NCBI RefSeq assembly: GCF_003011895.2
Contig: NZ_PXWF02000246.1
Span: 1 to 42,056 of the forward strand
Reading direction: 5' to 3'
Length of the DNA: 42,056 nt
DNA from: Massilia glaciei
GTDB taxonomy: Bacteria; Pseudomonadota; Gammaproteobacteria; Burkholderiales; Burkholderiaceae_D
Below the pieces are notes generated by a model that did no database searches, had not been told where the DNA came from, and saw only the letters and a list, made by a program, of their open reading frames with translations. Shown in pieces: positions 1 through 8,177 of this stretch; position 1 is the first letter of the stretch; each line of letters opens with the position of its first letter. A program made the position numbers and the translations under genes.

Positions 1-40
1 CGCTTGGAATTTGAAACCGCCCTGCATCCAGCTCTGCAGC

Positions 41-731
41 TTAGTTCAAATGCAATCCGATATTCGCAGTATTCGGCACTGGCTTGCCTTCGAAAATGGT
101 CGGCTGATACCGGCAATTTTCGATGAACTTGATCGCTAACGCATCAATATCCTGGTTCACCGAGCCCTCTACGACAGTACGATATGGCTTTCCTTCAGGA
201 TCCAATAAAAATCGCAGTCGTATTGGCGGCAGCGAAGTTTTTTCTGCGGCGACGGTAAATTCTTTGGATGGGGAACAGCTATCCTTAATCAGCTTTGGTG
301 GCACACTCGGCGTGTCCGAATCCAGGGTCCACCTATAACCAATCTCCTTCTCAACTTGCACTGGCTTTCCATCGCGTGTTGCGGGCGTAAAACGGCAATG
401 GGAAAAGCCATTAAGCGTTGCCTTGTCCAACAACTGCCAACCACTACTAACCGATATGGCGAGATTCTGAGGCTGCCCCAGGACGTCTACCGAAAATTTG
501 ATTTGTACATCGCCGGTCAGTTCATAAAGAATGGCCTCCCTTGGATATACAAGTCGACATGAATTCGGAAGGACTCTAGCAGTGGGTGGCGGCGCAGGCG
601 GCCGCGCATCTGTAACTGCGTCGATTGTCGGCGCTGCCGCAATGGCGCGCTCTTCCAAAACACCGGCATTCGCGTATGCGCTGGCCACGCCGAAAAAAAA
701 CAGCGGCAATCAAAAATAATTTCGCAATCAT
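41..731 (-). CDS. TonB C-terminal-like periplasmic protein (probable frameshift in signal peptide)
   Basis: The protein has two consecutive TonB-C-like modules. The first runs from a YPREAILYELTGDV stretch to FTPATRDGKPV; the second repeats the pattern and ends with a QPTIFEGKPVPN block. A Pro-rich segment (PPAPPPTARV) precedes them, as in TonB-family proteins. The uninterrupted frame begins only at a TTG at 709. The natural start is probably the ATG at 731, which has AAGGA upstream and encodes MIAKLFLIAAVFF, the first half of a signal peptide. That frame joins the body only if the A8 run at 693-700 (T8 on the coding strand) is one base shorter, giving a typical signal peptide ending ASAYA. 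So there is either a homopolymer sequencing error or a frame-dependent start. The family transduces energy or binds periplasmic partners; the partner here is unknown and no ExbBD genes are adjacent. Confidence 0.7.
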
Positions 732-793
732 ACTTAGGTCCTTAGTTGCTATAACTACACGCGTGGTCGTCTCGTACATTGAAGCCGGTCAGA

Positions 794-1203
794 TTAGCAC
801 GAAACTGCCTTATTAAAGTCGTGCATTTGCCTCAACATCACCCCAGTCAATGTCTCCTCGAATCTAGCTGCTTGTTCGATTTTTGATTCGGGCAATTCTC
901 GACCTCCCCCATCCAAAAATCGTACTCGTGTACAGAGCACCAAAACAAGTGGCCTCCCGGTTATTTTGGATGTGGCCTTGATAGTGTAGGGTCCAATCCT
1001 GCCGCCGGATAGATTAACAAAATGCAGGCCTATCCGGACCTCCGCATATGCTGAGTCGGATAAATTTGCTTTGAACGCGACAATTCCCAGACCTCAGGCA
1101 TTTGCCGCATGAGCGGATTGAGTACTTCGGTCCTTAAAGTTCCCCCAGCAAGGCTAAGCTTTGGAACGATTAATGCGATGAGGAAGATCGTGCATAAGCG
1201 CAT
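794..1203 (-). pseudogene. small secreted protein, frameshifted
   Basis: A gene is readable by eye but split by a frameshift. An ATG at 1203, preceded by GAGGTG, encodes the signal peptide MRLCTIFLIALIVPKLSLA and about 20 further residues up to MRQMPEVWE. From about 1085 the coding sense continues in another frame as IVAFKANLSDSAYAEVRIGL and on to a stop at 794. The downstream frame has alternating hydrophobic residues typical of a beta-rich secreted domain. One missing base near 1082-1088 (the GGGAATTG stretch) would restore about 136 residues. I do not recognise the family. It lies 62 bp downstream of the TonB-like gene start on the same strand order and could share its transcript. Confidence 0.5.
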
Positions 1204-1341
1204 CTAGGCACCTCGACTATATAATTCATTGAAGGGCCGCCCCTGACCGGAAATGTCATCATACTTGAACGTCCGCTATCGCCCCAGAGCCGTCTCTCAC
1301 AGTAGCAGATCGTGGCATCGCTGCGCTCGCACGATCTAACC

Positions 1342-1749
1342 TTAGTCGTTAGGGCCGGCTGATCGCGCCATATTTGCGGCTCTTACCATGCTCCTCCTAT
1401 TTCTTCTTAGAACGGCTATGAACATGACGATAATGACCATGGCCCAGAACGATGCCGTGAAACCTGCCGTAAGATAGATTTCATTACTCGACAAAACTTT
1501 TCCAGCTTTTTTTAAACCCAGAAAAGCTGAGTTTGCAATGTAAATAGATAGCGGATAGAACGCTGCGCTTAGAAAGAAGGCAAGAAGCCGAAGGCCCCTT
1601 CGTGCCAGAAGAGTGCAAACTACAACGACAACTGGCCACCCAATTAGTCCTATGGCTCCGTAGCCGGCGTCGCCGTGCGCCAAAGCTGGCACCGGCAGAC
1701 TAAATAAGGCCAGTATTAAAAAAGCTTGTTTGATAAGAAGGGTTCTCAT
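1342..1749 (-). CDS. small membrane protein of unknown function
   Basis: 135 residues. The start is set at the ATG at 1749 because AGGA lies six bases upstream; an upstream TTG at 1767 is less likely. The N-terminus MRTLLIKQAFLILALFSLPVPALA looks like a cleavable signal peptide or first membrane helix. It is followed by hydrophobic stretches IGLIGWPVVVVVCTLL, LRLLAFFLSAAFYPLSIYIA and a last helix FWAMVIIVMFIAVL, then a basic tail (RRNRRS). This suggests an inner-membrane protein with three or four spans. I do not recognise the family. Its neighbours on the same strand are also small genes of unknown function. Confidence 0.6.
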   Translation of the reverse strand: MRTLLIKQAFLILALFSLPVPALAHGDAGYGAIGLIGWPVVVVVCTLLARRGLRLLAFFLSAAFYPLSIYIANSAFLGLKKAGKVLSSNEIYLTAGFTASFWAMVIIVMFIAVLRRNRRSMVRAANMARSAGPND

Positions 1750-1833
1750 GTGATTCCTGACGTTCAAAGTAACTGGCTGCCAGAACGCGCAGCGTGCAGG
1801 CAGTCCAGTTGACTGCTAGGTTGGGCAATTGTC

Positions 1834-2220
1834 TCACCTAATTTCTCGCCAGAGCGGAATACTTTCGACCGGGAATGCTGTCACCCATGAAGGAAAATTC
1901 GGATCAAAAGCAATGCCATAAGCGGGGCTAACAATAAAACCGACTCTTTCGAATAAGTCACTGTCTCGTGCAGCCAAATATTCTGCCAAATTCGCGAAGC
2001 CGACGGTATCCGACGCGAACTCAATTTCGGGAGCGTCGAAAGTGATTTCCGCTAACACTCTGGTGGAATCAAAACGATAGATTGCGTTCTGATACCGTAG
2101 CTCCAGGTCTCCGATGCGAGAGAACCCTTCACTCAAGGGATGCCCAAGAATATTGACTAGAGCGGCTCGGAACTCACCGAACTTAGCAATACCAACAGCC
2201 CTGAATGAGTCAACTTTCAT
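1834..2220 (-). CDS. hypothetical protein, possibly immunity-like
   Basis: 128 residues from an ATG at 2220. The frame stays open upstream to 2433, but that stretch contains a repeat also found at 3587-3627 outside any gene, so the shorter start is preferred although its ribosome site is weak. The protein is compact and acidic with no signal or membrane segment. It ends with an aromatic-rich block including FVGIFV-like beta strands and the motif YGIAFDPNFPSWVTAFP. I do not recognise a family. The context of several short unrelated minus-strand genes (to 3532) resembles orphan immunity-gene clusters, which is inference only. Confidence 0.5.
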   Translation of the reverse strand: MKVDSFRAVGIAKFGEFRAALVNILGHPLSEGFSRIGDLELRYQNAIYRFDSTRVLAEITFDAPEIEFASDTVGFANLAEYLAARDSDLFERVGFIVSPAYGIAFDPNFPSWVTAFPVESIPLWREIR

Positions 2221-2575
2221 GAAGCCCAACGCAGAGCTGTGCGGCAGGCCGCCAGCGAAAAAAATATCCCGTTGCTGCCGCTCAGACTTAGGCCGAACGC
2301 CACAGGAAAAAACGTATAGGGCGAGGCACTTGAGCGTCCGCTCCTGGCCGGCAGCTGTCGATTGTACTCGACCGTGATTGCCGCGCAGGAGCTCGACGGC
2401 TGCCGCCCCGAAGCCGCCACTCAAAGCCTGCATGATGGACTCAGGCTGTTCCTACCAGACGGTGAGCATTGCTGAATACGTTCGGGTTTCGGATTGGCGC
2501 GCCCCGGCGCTTGCAGCAGGGACGTTCATGATCACTTCATCTGCGCTACCTGGCAGACCTGGACACTGCGGAGTG
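2221..2575. other. intergenic stretch with a dispersed repeat
   Basis: No convincing gene. The stretch contains one copy (2335-2375) of an imperfect repeat with the core CGATTGTACTCGAC. Short open frames on both strands have no family signature or good ribosome sites. Confidence 0.5.
2335..2375 (+). repeat. dispersed imperfect repeat, copy 1
   Basis: A 41-bp segment matches 3587-3627 at about 34 of 41 positions. Both copies start CGTCCGCT, continue CTGGCCG and share CGATTGTACTCGAC. A shorter fragment with CTGCTGGCCGGA occurs near 5240. No transposase or target duplication is visible. Confidence 0.6.
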
Positions 2576-2926
2576 TCACTCACCCTTCGCCCGGACGGTA
2601 ACGGGAAAAACGATATCGAGGTCACACTCGATCGAAGGCACATTGTTCCAATTTGTTTCGTCCATAGGAAGCCGGATGCGATCGTTGACGGACTCACGGT
2701 CGAAATCAGTGAGAAGAAGGCCAATGTCAGGCCCGGCTACTGACGTGGGTACGAGTTGCCGGTCTAGTTCAACTGCCCCGACCGTTGCCTCAAGCTCAGC
2801 ATTCCGGGATCGAATTAACACGCGGGCGCCGGTAGCAACGCACCCAGCCACGACCTTCCCCCGAAACACGATGCCCTGGTGATAGATGACAAAGACTTCA
2901 TCTGCTAAGAATTGGAACTCATTCAT
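2576..2926 (-). CDS. small protein resembling translation-factor GTPase domain II (EF-Tu domain 2-like)
   Basis: 116 residues with the ATG at 2926 and AGGG nine bases upstream. The pattern resembles the beta-barrel domain II of EF-Tu-type GTPases. It has a hydrophobic strand EVFVIYHQGIVFRGKV, then VVAGCVATGARVLIR, then a VGAVELDRQ strand, and then AGPDIGLLLTDFDRESVNDR, which mirrors the A-G-x-N-V-G-L-x-L region of EF-Tu. No GTPase motifs are present, so this would be a free-standing barrel. Similar small proteins sit in bacterial accessory loci; the function is not known to me. The neighbours are a DUF6368-like gene upstream and an unknown gene downstream, all on the minus strand. Confidence 0.55.
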   Translation of the reverse strand: MNEFQFLADEVFVIYHQGIVFRGKVVAGCVATGARVLIRSRNAELEATVGAVELDRQLVPTSVAGPDIGLLLTDFDRESVNDRIRLPMDETNWNNVPSIECDLDIVFPVTVRAKGE

Positions 2927-3088
2927 TTCACCATCCCTACATCTTTTAAAAGAAAAAGTCCTGGAAACAGGGCATTTCGGCGACTGCCTATGCCTCGGAT
3001 TTTAGCGCGCCCACCGATGGCCCGAGCGTCGCCAGCGGGGGGCGTCACTGGCCGCTTCTGGCCGTATACAGTCATGTAAATGCGGGCT

Positions 3089-3532
3089 TCAATTTATCAT
3101 CCGGAACTTCGGATGACCAATCCAATGATAAAGAAACTCGGGGGTGACGTAGTCGCCATATGCGCCTTCGAATCGCCCCTCCATAACTAAAATGCCGTCA
3201 TCAGCGAACGACTTGATGTGGCCGCCCAATGCAACCACACCGTCGAGTTTCTGTGCAATATGCGCCACGAGCATCGCAAGATAGGCTTCTGATACAGGTC
3301 CACGGCTCATGGCGCAAAAACCGACCACGCCACAAGGATTCAAACCCAAAATATCGAGCGCAAGCTCTTCCTCGTCGGCAGGCCCGTCGTACCAAACAAA
3401 GGGTCGTCCTGCAATCCAGAAGGACTTCCCCTCAACTGAAGATGCCGCTGTTCGAATATAGTTTTCAATCAGCTCACGCTCACCGTCGGAAATGGATTGA
3501 CGCAGCAACACTTCTGCGGTGGCGCCTGCCAT
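3089..3532 (-). CDS. DUF6368-like protein
   Basis: 147 residues, start ATG at 3532 with AAGG upstream. The start AGATAEVLL, the central block AYLAMLVAHIAQKLDGVVALGG and the C-terminal signature HWIGHPKFRMIN resemble the DUF6368 family as I recall it (a GPT-A-L-L start, a GG-V-D-F-G-G centre, and an ending with HP-x-FRM). The function of that family is not established. The gene lies among short accessory genes, so an orphan immunity role is possible but is inference. No signal peptide or membrane helix is seen, so it is probably cytoplasmic. Confidence 0.55.
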   Translation of the reverse strand: MAGATAEVLLRQSISDGERELIENYIRTAASSVEGKSFWIAGRPFVWYDGPADEEELALDILGLNPCGVVGFCAMSRGPVSEAYLAMLVAHIAQKLDGVVALGGHIKSFADDGILVMEGRFEGAYGDYVTPEFLYHWIGHPKFRMIN

Positions 3533-3586
3533 ATTGAGCCTTTAACCTATTTTGATGAAAAAGTTCTTTAAATTTACGGCTGTCAA

Positions 3587-3627
3587 CGTCCGCTGCTGGC
3601 CGAGTCCTGCCGATTGTACTCGACGGT
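3587..3627 (+). repeat. dispersed imperfect repeat, copy 2
   Basis: Second copy of the 41-bp repeat described at 2335-2375, in the 288-bp intergenic region upstream of the DUF6368-like gene. Beyond the repeat the region 3628-3820 holds no recognisable gene. Confidence 0.6.
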
Positions 3628-3820
3628 TGCGGTGCGGCGGCCGATGTCGGTCGCTGCCGCCCCAACGCGGAAATGCGTCACACCAAGAGAACCTCACGAA
3701 GGCGATACTCCACTAGGCCTGACGTGCCCAGAACCCACGGACAAATGGACCAAATTGAAGCGCATCCTGGGCGTCGAGGCCGATGCGGGCAACACCTCGC
3801 CGAACGGTTCCGCTTCGCTG

Positions 3821-5056
3821 TTACTTGGACGGCCCAGCCAATTGCCCTGAGTTGTCAACACCCTTGAGTTGGCGAACCAGTTCATAAGCCGTGTCTTGCA
3901 CAGCTTCGCGCGCGGCGCCAGTTCCAGAATTGGTCATCACTGCCACCGCTACACCTAAAGCAGGTGCGATGACCAAGAAACTGGCACCGCCCTCTTGCTG
4001 TCCACCGTGGTGGATGATAGCCGTAGGCTTGTCTTTGCCGAACATCCTGGTCGAGGTGTCGATCCGCCACCCCAACGCATAATTTTGTTCATTTGCCTGG
4101 CCGTCTGCCAATATGACCGGCGTCCACATCGTCTTGCGCGCCGCCTGCGACAGAAAGCTATCTTTTTCAGCACAAATGGCAAGACGCACGAAATCTGACG
4201 GTGTTGACACGAGACCGCCTCCGGCAATGCGATTGCTGGTGTCTATGGGGTCTGCCAATTTGTAGATTCCACCCTCCGCTTGATAGAAGCGCGCACGTGC
4301 CTTCATGGGGGCAATTCCGTCGACCGCCGTATCCTGCATGGCACAGGGTTCAAAAACAAATGTGTGCAATAGCTGCGGGAAGGTAGAACCCGCGGCTAAT
4401 TCGAGTTTGCGTGACAACAGCGAGTAGCCCCACGTCGAATAGAGGAATTTGGTACCAGGTGAAAACCGTAATCCATCGCCAATAAAACTATCCAAACCTT
4501 CGGCGACGCTTGCATAGTGCTTAGGGCCATTCAATCCTACTGAGCTGGACAATATTTCCATTAACGAGTAGTGACGTATGCCGGAAACATGGGCCGCCAG
4601 TTGCCGTGGAGTGATTCGGCGCGACTCCTCCGAAAGCCCGGCGATGCTCGTACCCAACGGTGTATCCAGTTCCAGTAGTCTACGGTCTACTAACCGCATC
4701 ATCGCCATGGCCGTGATCGGTTTTGCCACACTGCCCGTGCGGTAGCGCGTGGAGGGCGATGCAAGCGCACGACCTTCAATGTCAGCCCATCCAAAGGATC
4801 CGGCCCATCTGAGCTCACCCCCGATCGCGATGGCTGCCGACATGGAAACCACACCAGCCTTTAGCGCTGCAGTACGCAGTGCTACGTCCAGGGCGACCGC
4901 ATTGGATGCGGAGAAGCCAGCGGATGAGGTGCTGCTTACCGTCGCTGCAGGCGCAGCGGGAATTGGTTCTTTTGAAAATGCGTACGTGGAGTTACTGAAT
5001 ACTACCGCTGGCGCGATGGCGAACAATAGCTGCGCGAACTTACCAAGTTTTTTCAT
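3821..5056 (-). CDS. serine hydrolase of the beta-lactamase / LACTB-like family
   Basis: 411 residues, start ATG at 5056 chosen because it opens a clear signal peptide (MKKLGKFAQLLFAIAPAVVF, cleaved near TYA) and has GGA upstream. The frame is open further to 5344 without coding signs. The catalytic SxxK tetrad is S109-V-A-K112 in the block RTGSVAKPITAMAMM. The second motif is Y206-S-T in LYSTWGYSLLS, the variant seen in LACTB-type peptidases rather than the YAN of class C enzymes. The third motif is HHGG near the C-terminus, replacing KTG. The enzyme is probably exported to the periplasm. The family includes peptidases, esterases and beta-lactamases, so resistance should not be assumed. It appears to stand alone. 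Confidence 0.85.
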   Translation of the reverse strand: MKKLGKFAQLLFAIAPAVVFSNSTYAFSKEPIPAAPAATVSSTSSAGFSASNAVALDVALRTAALKAGVVSMSAAIAIGGELRWAGSFGWADIEGRALASPSTRYRTGSVAKPITAMAMMRLVDRRLLELDTPLGTSIAGLSEESRRITPRQLAAHVSGIRHYSLMEILSSSVGLNGPKHYASVAEGLDSFIGDGLRFSPGTKFLYSTWGYSLLSRKLELAAGSTFPQLLHTFVFEPCAMQDTAVDGIAPMKARARFYQAEGGIYKLADPIDTSNRIAGGGLVSTPSDFVRLAICAEKDSFLSQAARKTMWTPVILADGQANEQNYALGWRIDTSTRMFGKDKPTAIIHHGGQQEGGASFLVIAPALGVAVAVMTNSGTGAAREAVQDTAYELVRQLKGVDNSGQLAGPSK

Positions 5057-5421
5057 AGGAGATCCAAAAAAATGCGGGGTGAGGGGTTGGTATCCCTTGG
5101 GCGCGAACCGCGTCCAGCCAATTTTGCGTTCCGTTTTCAAGCAGCTAATTGTGCTTAAGGGTAAGTGCTCTGACATGAAAGTCGAACAAGTTTCCTCAAA
5201 TTTTAACGCATCCTCCGCTGAGCTCTCATGTTTTCCAATGACGGCTGCTGGCCGGAGGCAGACGTCACAAAAGATGGGCAACCCGCAGATCGCGGCATCA
5301 GGGTGAGAGCAATTAGCGCGTGCGGCGACGCCAGTCATGTTCATAAGGGCGCCGGGGCAGACGACGTGCGCACAAGTTCTATTCTAATCGTTTGGCCGAG
5401 CCTGTTTGCACGCCTGCCCCG
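5057..5421. other. intergenic stretch without recognisable gene
   Basis: Lies between the serine hydrolase start and the end of the SDR gene. It contains a fragment of the dispersed repeat near 5237-5256 and presumably the hydrolase promoter. Open frames are short and lack family signatures. Confidence 0.5.
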
Positions 5422-6184
5422 TCAGGTACGGTTAATGGACACGCCACCATCGACCATCAGGCTCGATCCCGTGCTAAAGCTTGAAGCATCGGACGCCAGG
5501 TAGTGCCGATTGAGCGATCTCTTCCGGCTGGGCAAGTCGCTTGAGCGCATACAACCCTTCAACGAAGGCGCGGGCTTCGGGCGTGTTGGCGGTCCCGCGG
5601 CCCATTGGTGTGTCGGTGCCGCCAGGAAGCAGCGCGTTGGCGCGGATGCCGTGCCTAGCATACTCGACGGCGATGACCTGCATCAGACCGATCATCCCGG
5701 CCTTGCTGGCGGCATACGCGCCCATCCCTGGAAAGCCGACCGTGCTGCCAACAAAGGTCGAGGTGAAGATGATGGAGCCCCCACCGCGCGCGACCATTGC
5801 AGGCAGCTGGTATTTTGCGCCGAGGAAAGCGCTGGTCAGATTGGTGTCGAGCACGGATTGCCAAGCGTCCGCGGAAATGTCAGCCACCGGTGCGGCGTCG
5901 CCGGTTGTGCCAGCATTGTTAAAGGCGATATCGAGCCCGCCGAAGTGGTCGACCGCCGCTTCCACCAAGGCGCGCGCGAGATGCTCGTCCCGGATGTCGC
6001 CGGCGATGGCGATCGCTTCGCCACCGTGACGCTTGATCTCTGCAACGAGCGTATTGAGTTCGGCCGCGCGGCGCGCTGTGACGACCACTTTTGCACCTTG
6101 ACGTGCGAATAATTTTGCCGTCTCGTAGCCGATGCCCGAACTTGCGCCAGTGACGATCGCCACTTTTCCTGATAGCTGATGCAT
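5422..6184 (-). pseudogene. short-chain dehydrogenase/reductase (SDR), C-terminal frameshift
   Basis: A classical SDR. It has the nucleotide-binding motif TGASSGIG near residue 13, the NNAG motif, a catalytic Ser in the STFVG block, the YAASK catalytic Tyr-Lys, and a PGGTDTPM loop. The start is the ATG at 6184 with GAAGGA upstream. The frame runs properly to IAQSAL and then goes out of frame at about 5503. The expected ending YLASDASSFSTGSSLMVDGG is present in another frame up to a stop at 5422. Two bases appear missing (or one extra), so the product as sequenced ends with a short wrong tail (PGVRCFKL) at 5474. Restored length would be about 254 residues, normal for the family. The substrate is not predictable. 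Confidence 0.8.
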
Positions 6185-6304
6185 AAGGTTCCTTCTGCTG
6201 AAGTGATTGAGGATCTTCAGCATAGGATGCCGGCGGGCTGGCGATCTACCCGTTTCTTGCCAGCGAAATGAGAAATTGATCGCCGTGAAGTTCTCTCTCC
6301 GGCA

Positions 6305-6931
6305 TCAGGCCGCCGCCCGGGCAATCGATGCGACGGTGTCGAATTCCTGAGCGGGCAGATGCGGCCTCATGGATTCGATCGCGCCATACCCCCAGGTGAC
6401 CGCCCCGAATGCGACCTGCTCCTTGTGCGCCGCCTCCAGGTCCGTCACCTGATCGCCGATACAGATTACTTCGCGGCCCGGAATGGCGGCGGCCTTCATC
6501 ACTTTCCGAATTCGCGAAGCTTTTCCGAACATCGACATGCCGCATTCGAACTGGGAGAAATGACGCGCATTCGCCTCCCCCAGGATCTGCCGCACATTCT
6601 GCTCGGAGTTGGAGGAGACGATGGCCAGCACCGCGCCCTTGTGCGCAAGCTCCACGAGCATCTCGTCGACGCCATCGAATAGCGAGATGCCCGCCGCGTT
6701 CTGGTTCATCAGTCCGATAAAGCGTTTAGCGATTGCCGGGAGCTTCCATGTCGGCATGGCCACCTCGCGCATCATCTGCTGGGGAGTTAAATGGCGGTAA
6801 GTATGGGCGAGCTCGGGATCGATTCGCTTGAATCCATATTCGTCGGCAATCTGGTTGAAGACCCGGCTAAAGAAGGGGAAGGAATCGGCGAGGGTGCCAT
6901 CAAAATCGAATATGAAAAGGCGATATGTCAT
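6305..6931 (-). CDS. HAD-superfamily hydrolase (phosphatase-like)
   Basis: 208 residues from the ATG at 6931; a GTG at 6964 would add 11 residues. Motif I is FIFDFDGTLADS with the nucleophile D9 and general acid D11. Motif II is the Ser in AIVSSNSEQNV. A Lys lies in the KASRIRKVMKAA segment and motif III is ICIGDQVTDLEAA. A helical cap lies between motifs I and II (C1 type, as in phosphoglycolate phosphatase and related enzymes). It probably dephosphorylates a small cytoplasmic metabolite; the substrate is unknown. It is 129 bp from the DUF2855 gene on the same strand and is not clearly linked with it. Confidence 0.85.
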   Translation of the reverse strand: MTYRLFIFDFDGTLADSFPFFSRVFNQIADEYGFKRIDPELAHTYRHLTPQQMMREVAMPTWKLPAIAKRFIGLMNQNAAGISLFDGVDEMLVELAHKGAVLAIVSSNSEQNVRQILGEANARHFSQFECGMSMFGKASRIRKVMKAAAIPGREVICIGDQVTDLEAAHKEQVAFGAVTWGYGAIESMRPHLPAQEFDTVASIARAAA

Positions 6932-7060
6932 GGATGCGGGCGGGTTCGGATGTGTCTCTGCCACGATGACGTGGAGCGCAGCACTTGGGCATCATATCCG
7001 AAAAATAGCCCACTAAAGAATGGGCTGCGTTCCCGCGAAAATCGTGCCGCCCCTGCCTCG

Positions 7061-8146
7061 TCACGGTGCGACGATCAGCCCCTGCTCGGGCGGCACCGTT
7101 CCCGCGCACACTGCCGGGTGCACCTCTGCCAACCCGGCCAGACCGACCACCCGGGTGAAGCGCAGCCAGCTCAGGCTGCGCCCGATCGACTGCGCCAGGA
7201 AGGCCCCGGTGCGCTGTGCGAACACGGCATCGCCCCAGCTTTTGCGGAAGCGTTCCACATGGGTCGGGGCGAAGAAGAACTCGGTGTCCGCCTCGGCGTC
7301 GCCGTTCACCGTGCCCTGTTCCCAGTGGGTCATACCGACCAGCACACAACGCAGCAGCGCACCGCCCAGGTGGGCGTGCAGTCGGGCGCGCAGGGCCGGA
7401 TTGCCAGCCATGTCGACCACCACGGTCGGGATGGACGGGTCCAGATCCTCCAGGGCGTCGTAGTCCACCGTCTCGGCGTACAGACCCAGCCCGGCGACGA
7501 AATCGCGGTTGCGCCCAGATGTGGCACCGACCACGGGAGGCGCGTCGCCGTTCTCGGCCAGCGCATAGGCCAGGCCGATGCTGGTCTTGCTGCTCGCACT
7601 CAGCAGCAGCACCCGGCGGGCGCCGAAATGGCCCTGCTCGCCCAGCCAGGCGGCAATTGCGAAGCCGGTGATATAGAGCGGGGTCAGCAGCATGCGCGCC
7701 TCGTCCTGCGCCGCGTCGTAGCCCGGTTCGGCCGCCACGCGGCTGTAGCGGTTGTAAGCCGGCGGCAGATGGGCGCGGTGCGCCGAACCGTCGAACAGGG
7801 CATGCCGCTTCACGCCCTGCGGCAACAGGTCGACGTGGGTGGCCGGCGCAAAGAAGCCGAACAGGCGCTCGCCCACCGCAATCTCGGCGCAATCCGACGC
7901 TTCCACCGTGCCGAAGCCCCAGGTCGGGGTCATGCCCCAGCCTTGGGCATCGGCCTCGGCCGGGGGGAAGAAGCCCCAGTAGCCGAGCATTTCGCCGGTG
8001 ACCGCATAGGTGAGGTTGTTGGACGAGTAGCCGAAGCGCTCGATGCGCACCCGCGCCGCGCCCGGGGCGAGCGGCGCTTCGGCGAGGCCGTCCTCCACCA
8101 CGCGGCCATTGGCGAAGTTCTGACGGTCGATCTGAAACTGTGACAT
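7061..8146 (-). CDS. DUF2855 family protein
   Basis: 361 residues, start ATG at 8146 with GGAGAT upstream. The sequence matches the DUF2855 pattern: an N-terminal region with RFGYSSNNLTYAVTGEMLGYWGFFP, a middle block GERLFGFFAPATH, and a Rossmann-like segment RRVLLLSASSKTSIGLAYAL resembling the cofactor domain of medium-chain reductases. The function is not established. It follows the flavoprotein gene by 31 bp on the same strand, so the two probably form one transcript controlled by the divergent TetR regulator. This suggests a joint redox role on a small organic substrate, which is inference. Confidence 0.85.
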   Translation of the reverse strand: MSQFQIDRQNFANGRVVEDGLAEAPLAPGAARVRIERFGYSSNNLTYAVTGEMLGYWGFFPPAEADAQGWGMTPTWGFGTVEASDCAEIAVGERLFGFFAPATHVDLLPQGVKRHALFDGSAHRAHLPPAYNRYSRVAAEPGYDAAQDEARMLLTPLYITGFAIAAWLGEQGHFGARRVLLLSASSKTSIGLAYALAENGDAPPVVGATSGRNRDFVAGLGLYAETVDYDALEDLDPSIPTVVVDMAGNPALRARLHAHLGGALLRCVLVGMTHWEQGTVNGDAEADTEFFFAPTHVERFRKSWGDAVFAQRTGAFLAQSIGRSLSWLRFTRVVGLAGLAEVHPAVCAGTVPPEQGLIVAP

Positions 8147-8177
8147 GGGGATCTCCAAGTTAGGGATGGAAAAACTA

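Noticed and set aside
3614-3850. A 78-codon plus-strand frame (TDKWTKLKRILGVEADAGNT region)
   Set aside because: Begins inside a dispersed repeat, lacks a ribosome site and overlaps the end of the serine hydrolase gene; no recognisable domain.
3821-5056. Antibiotic-resistance beta-lactamase
   Set aside because: The YST and HHGG motifs point to the LACTB/peptidase-like branch; resistance cannot be inferred.
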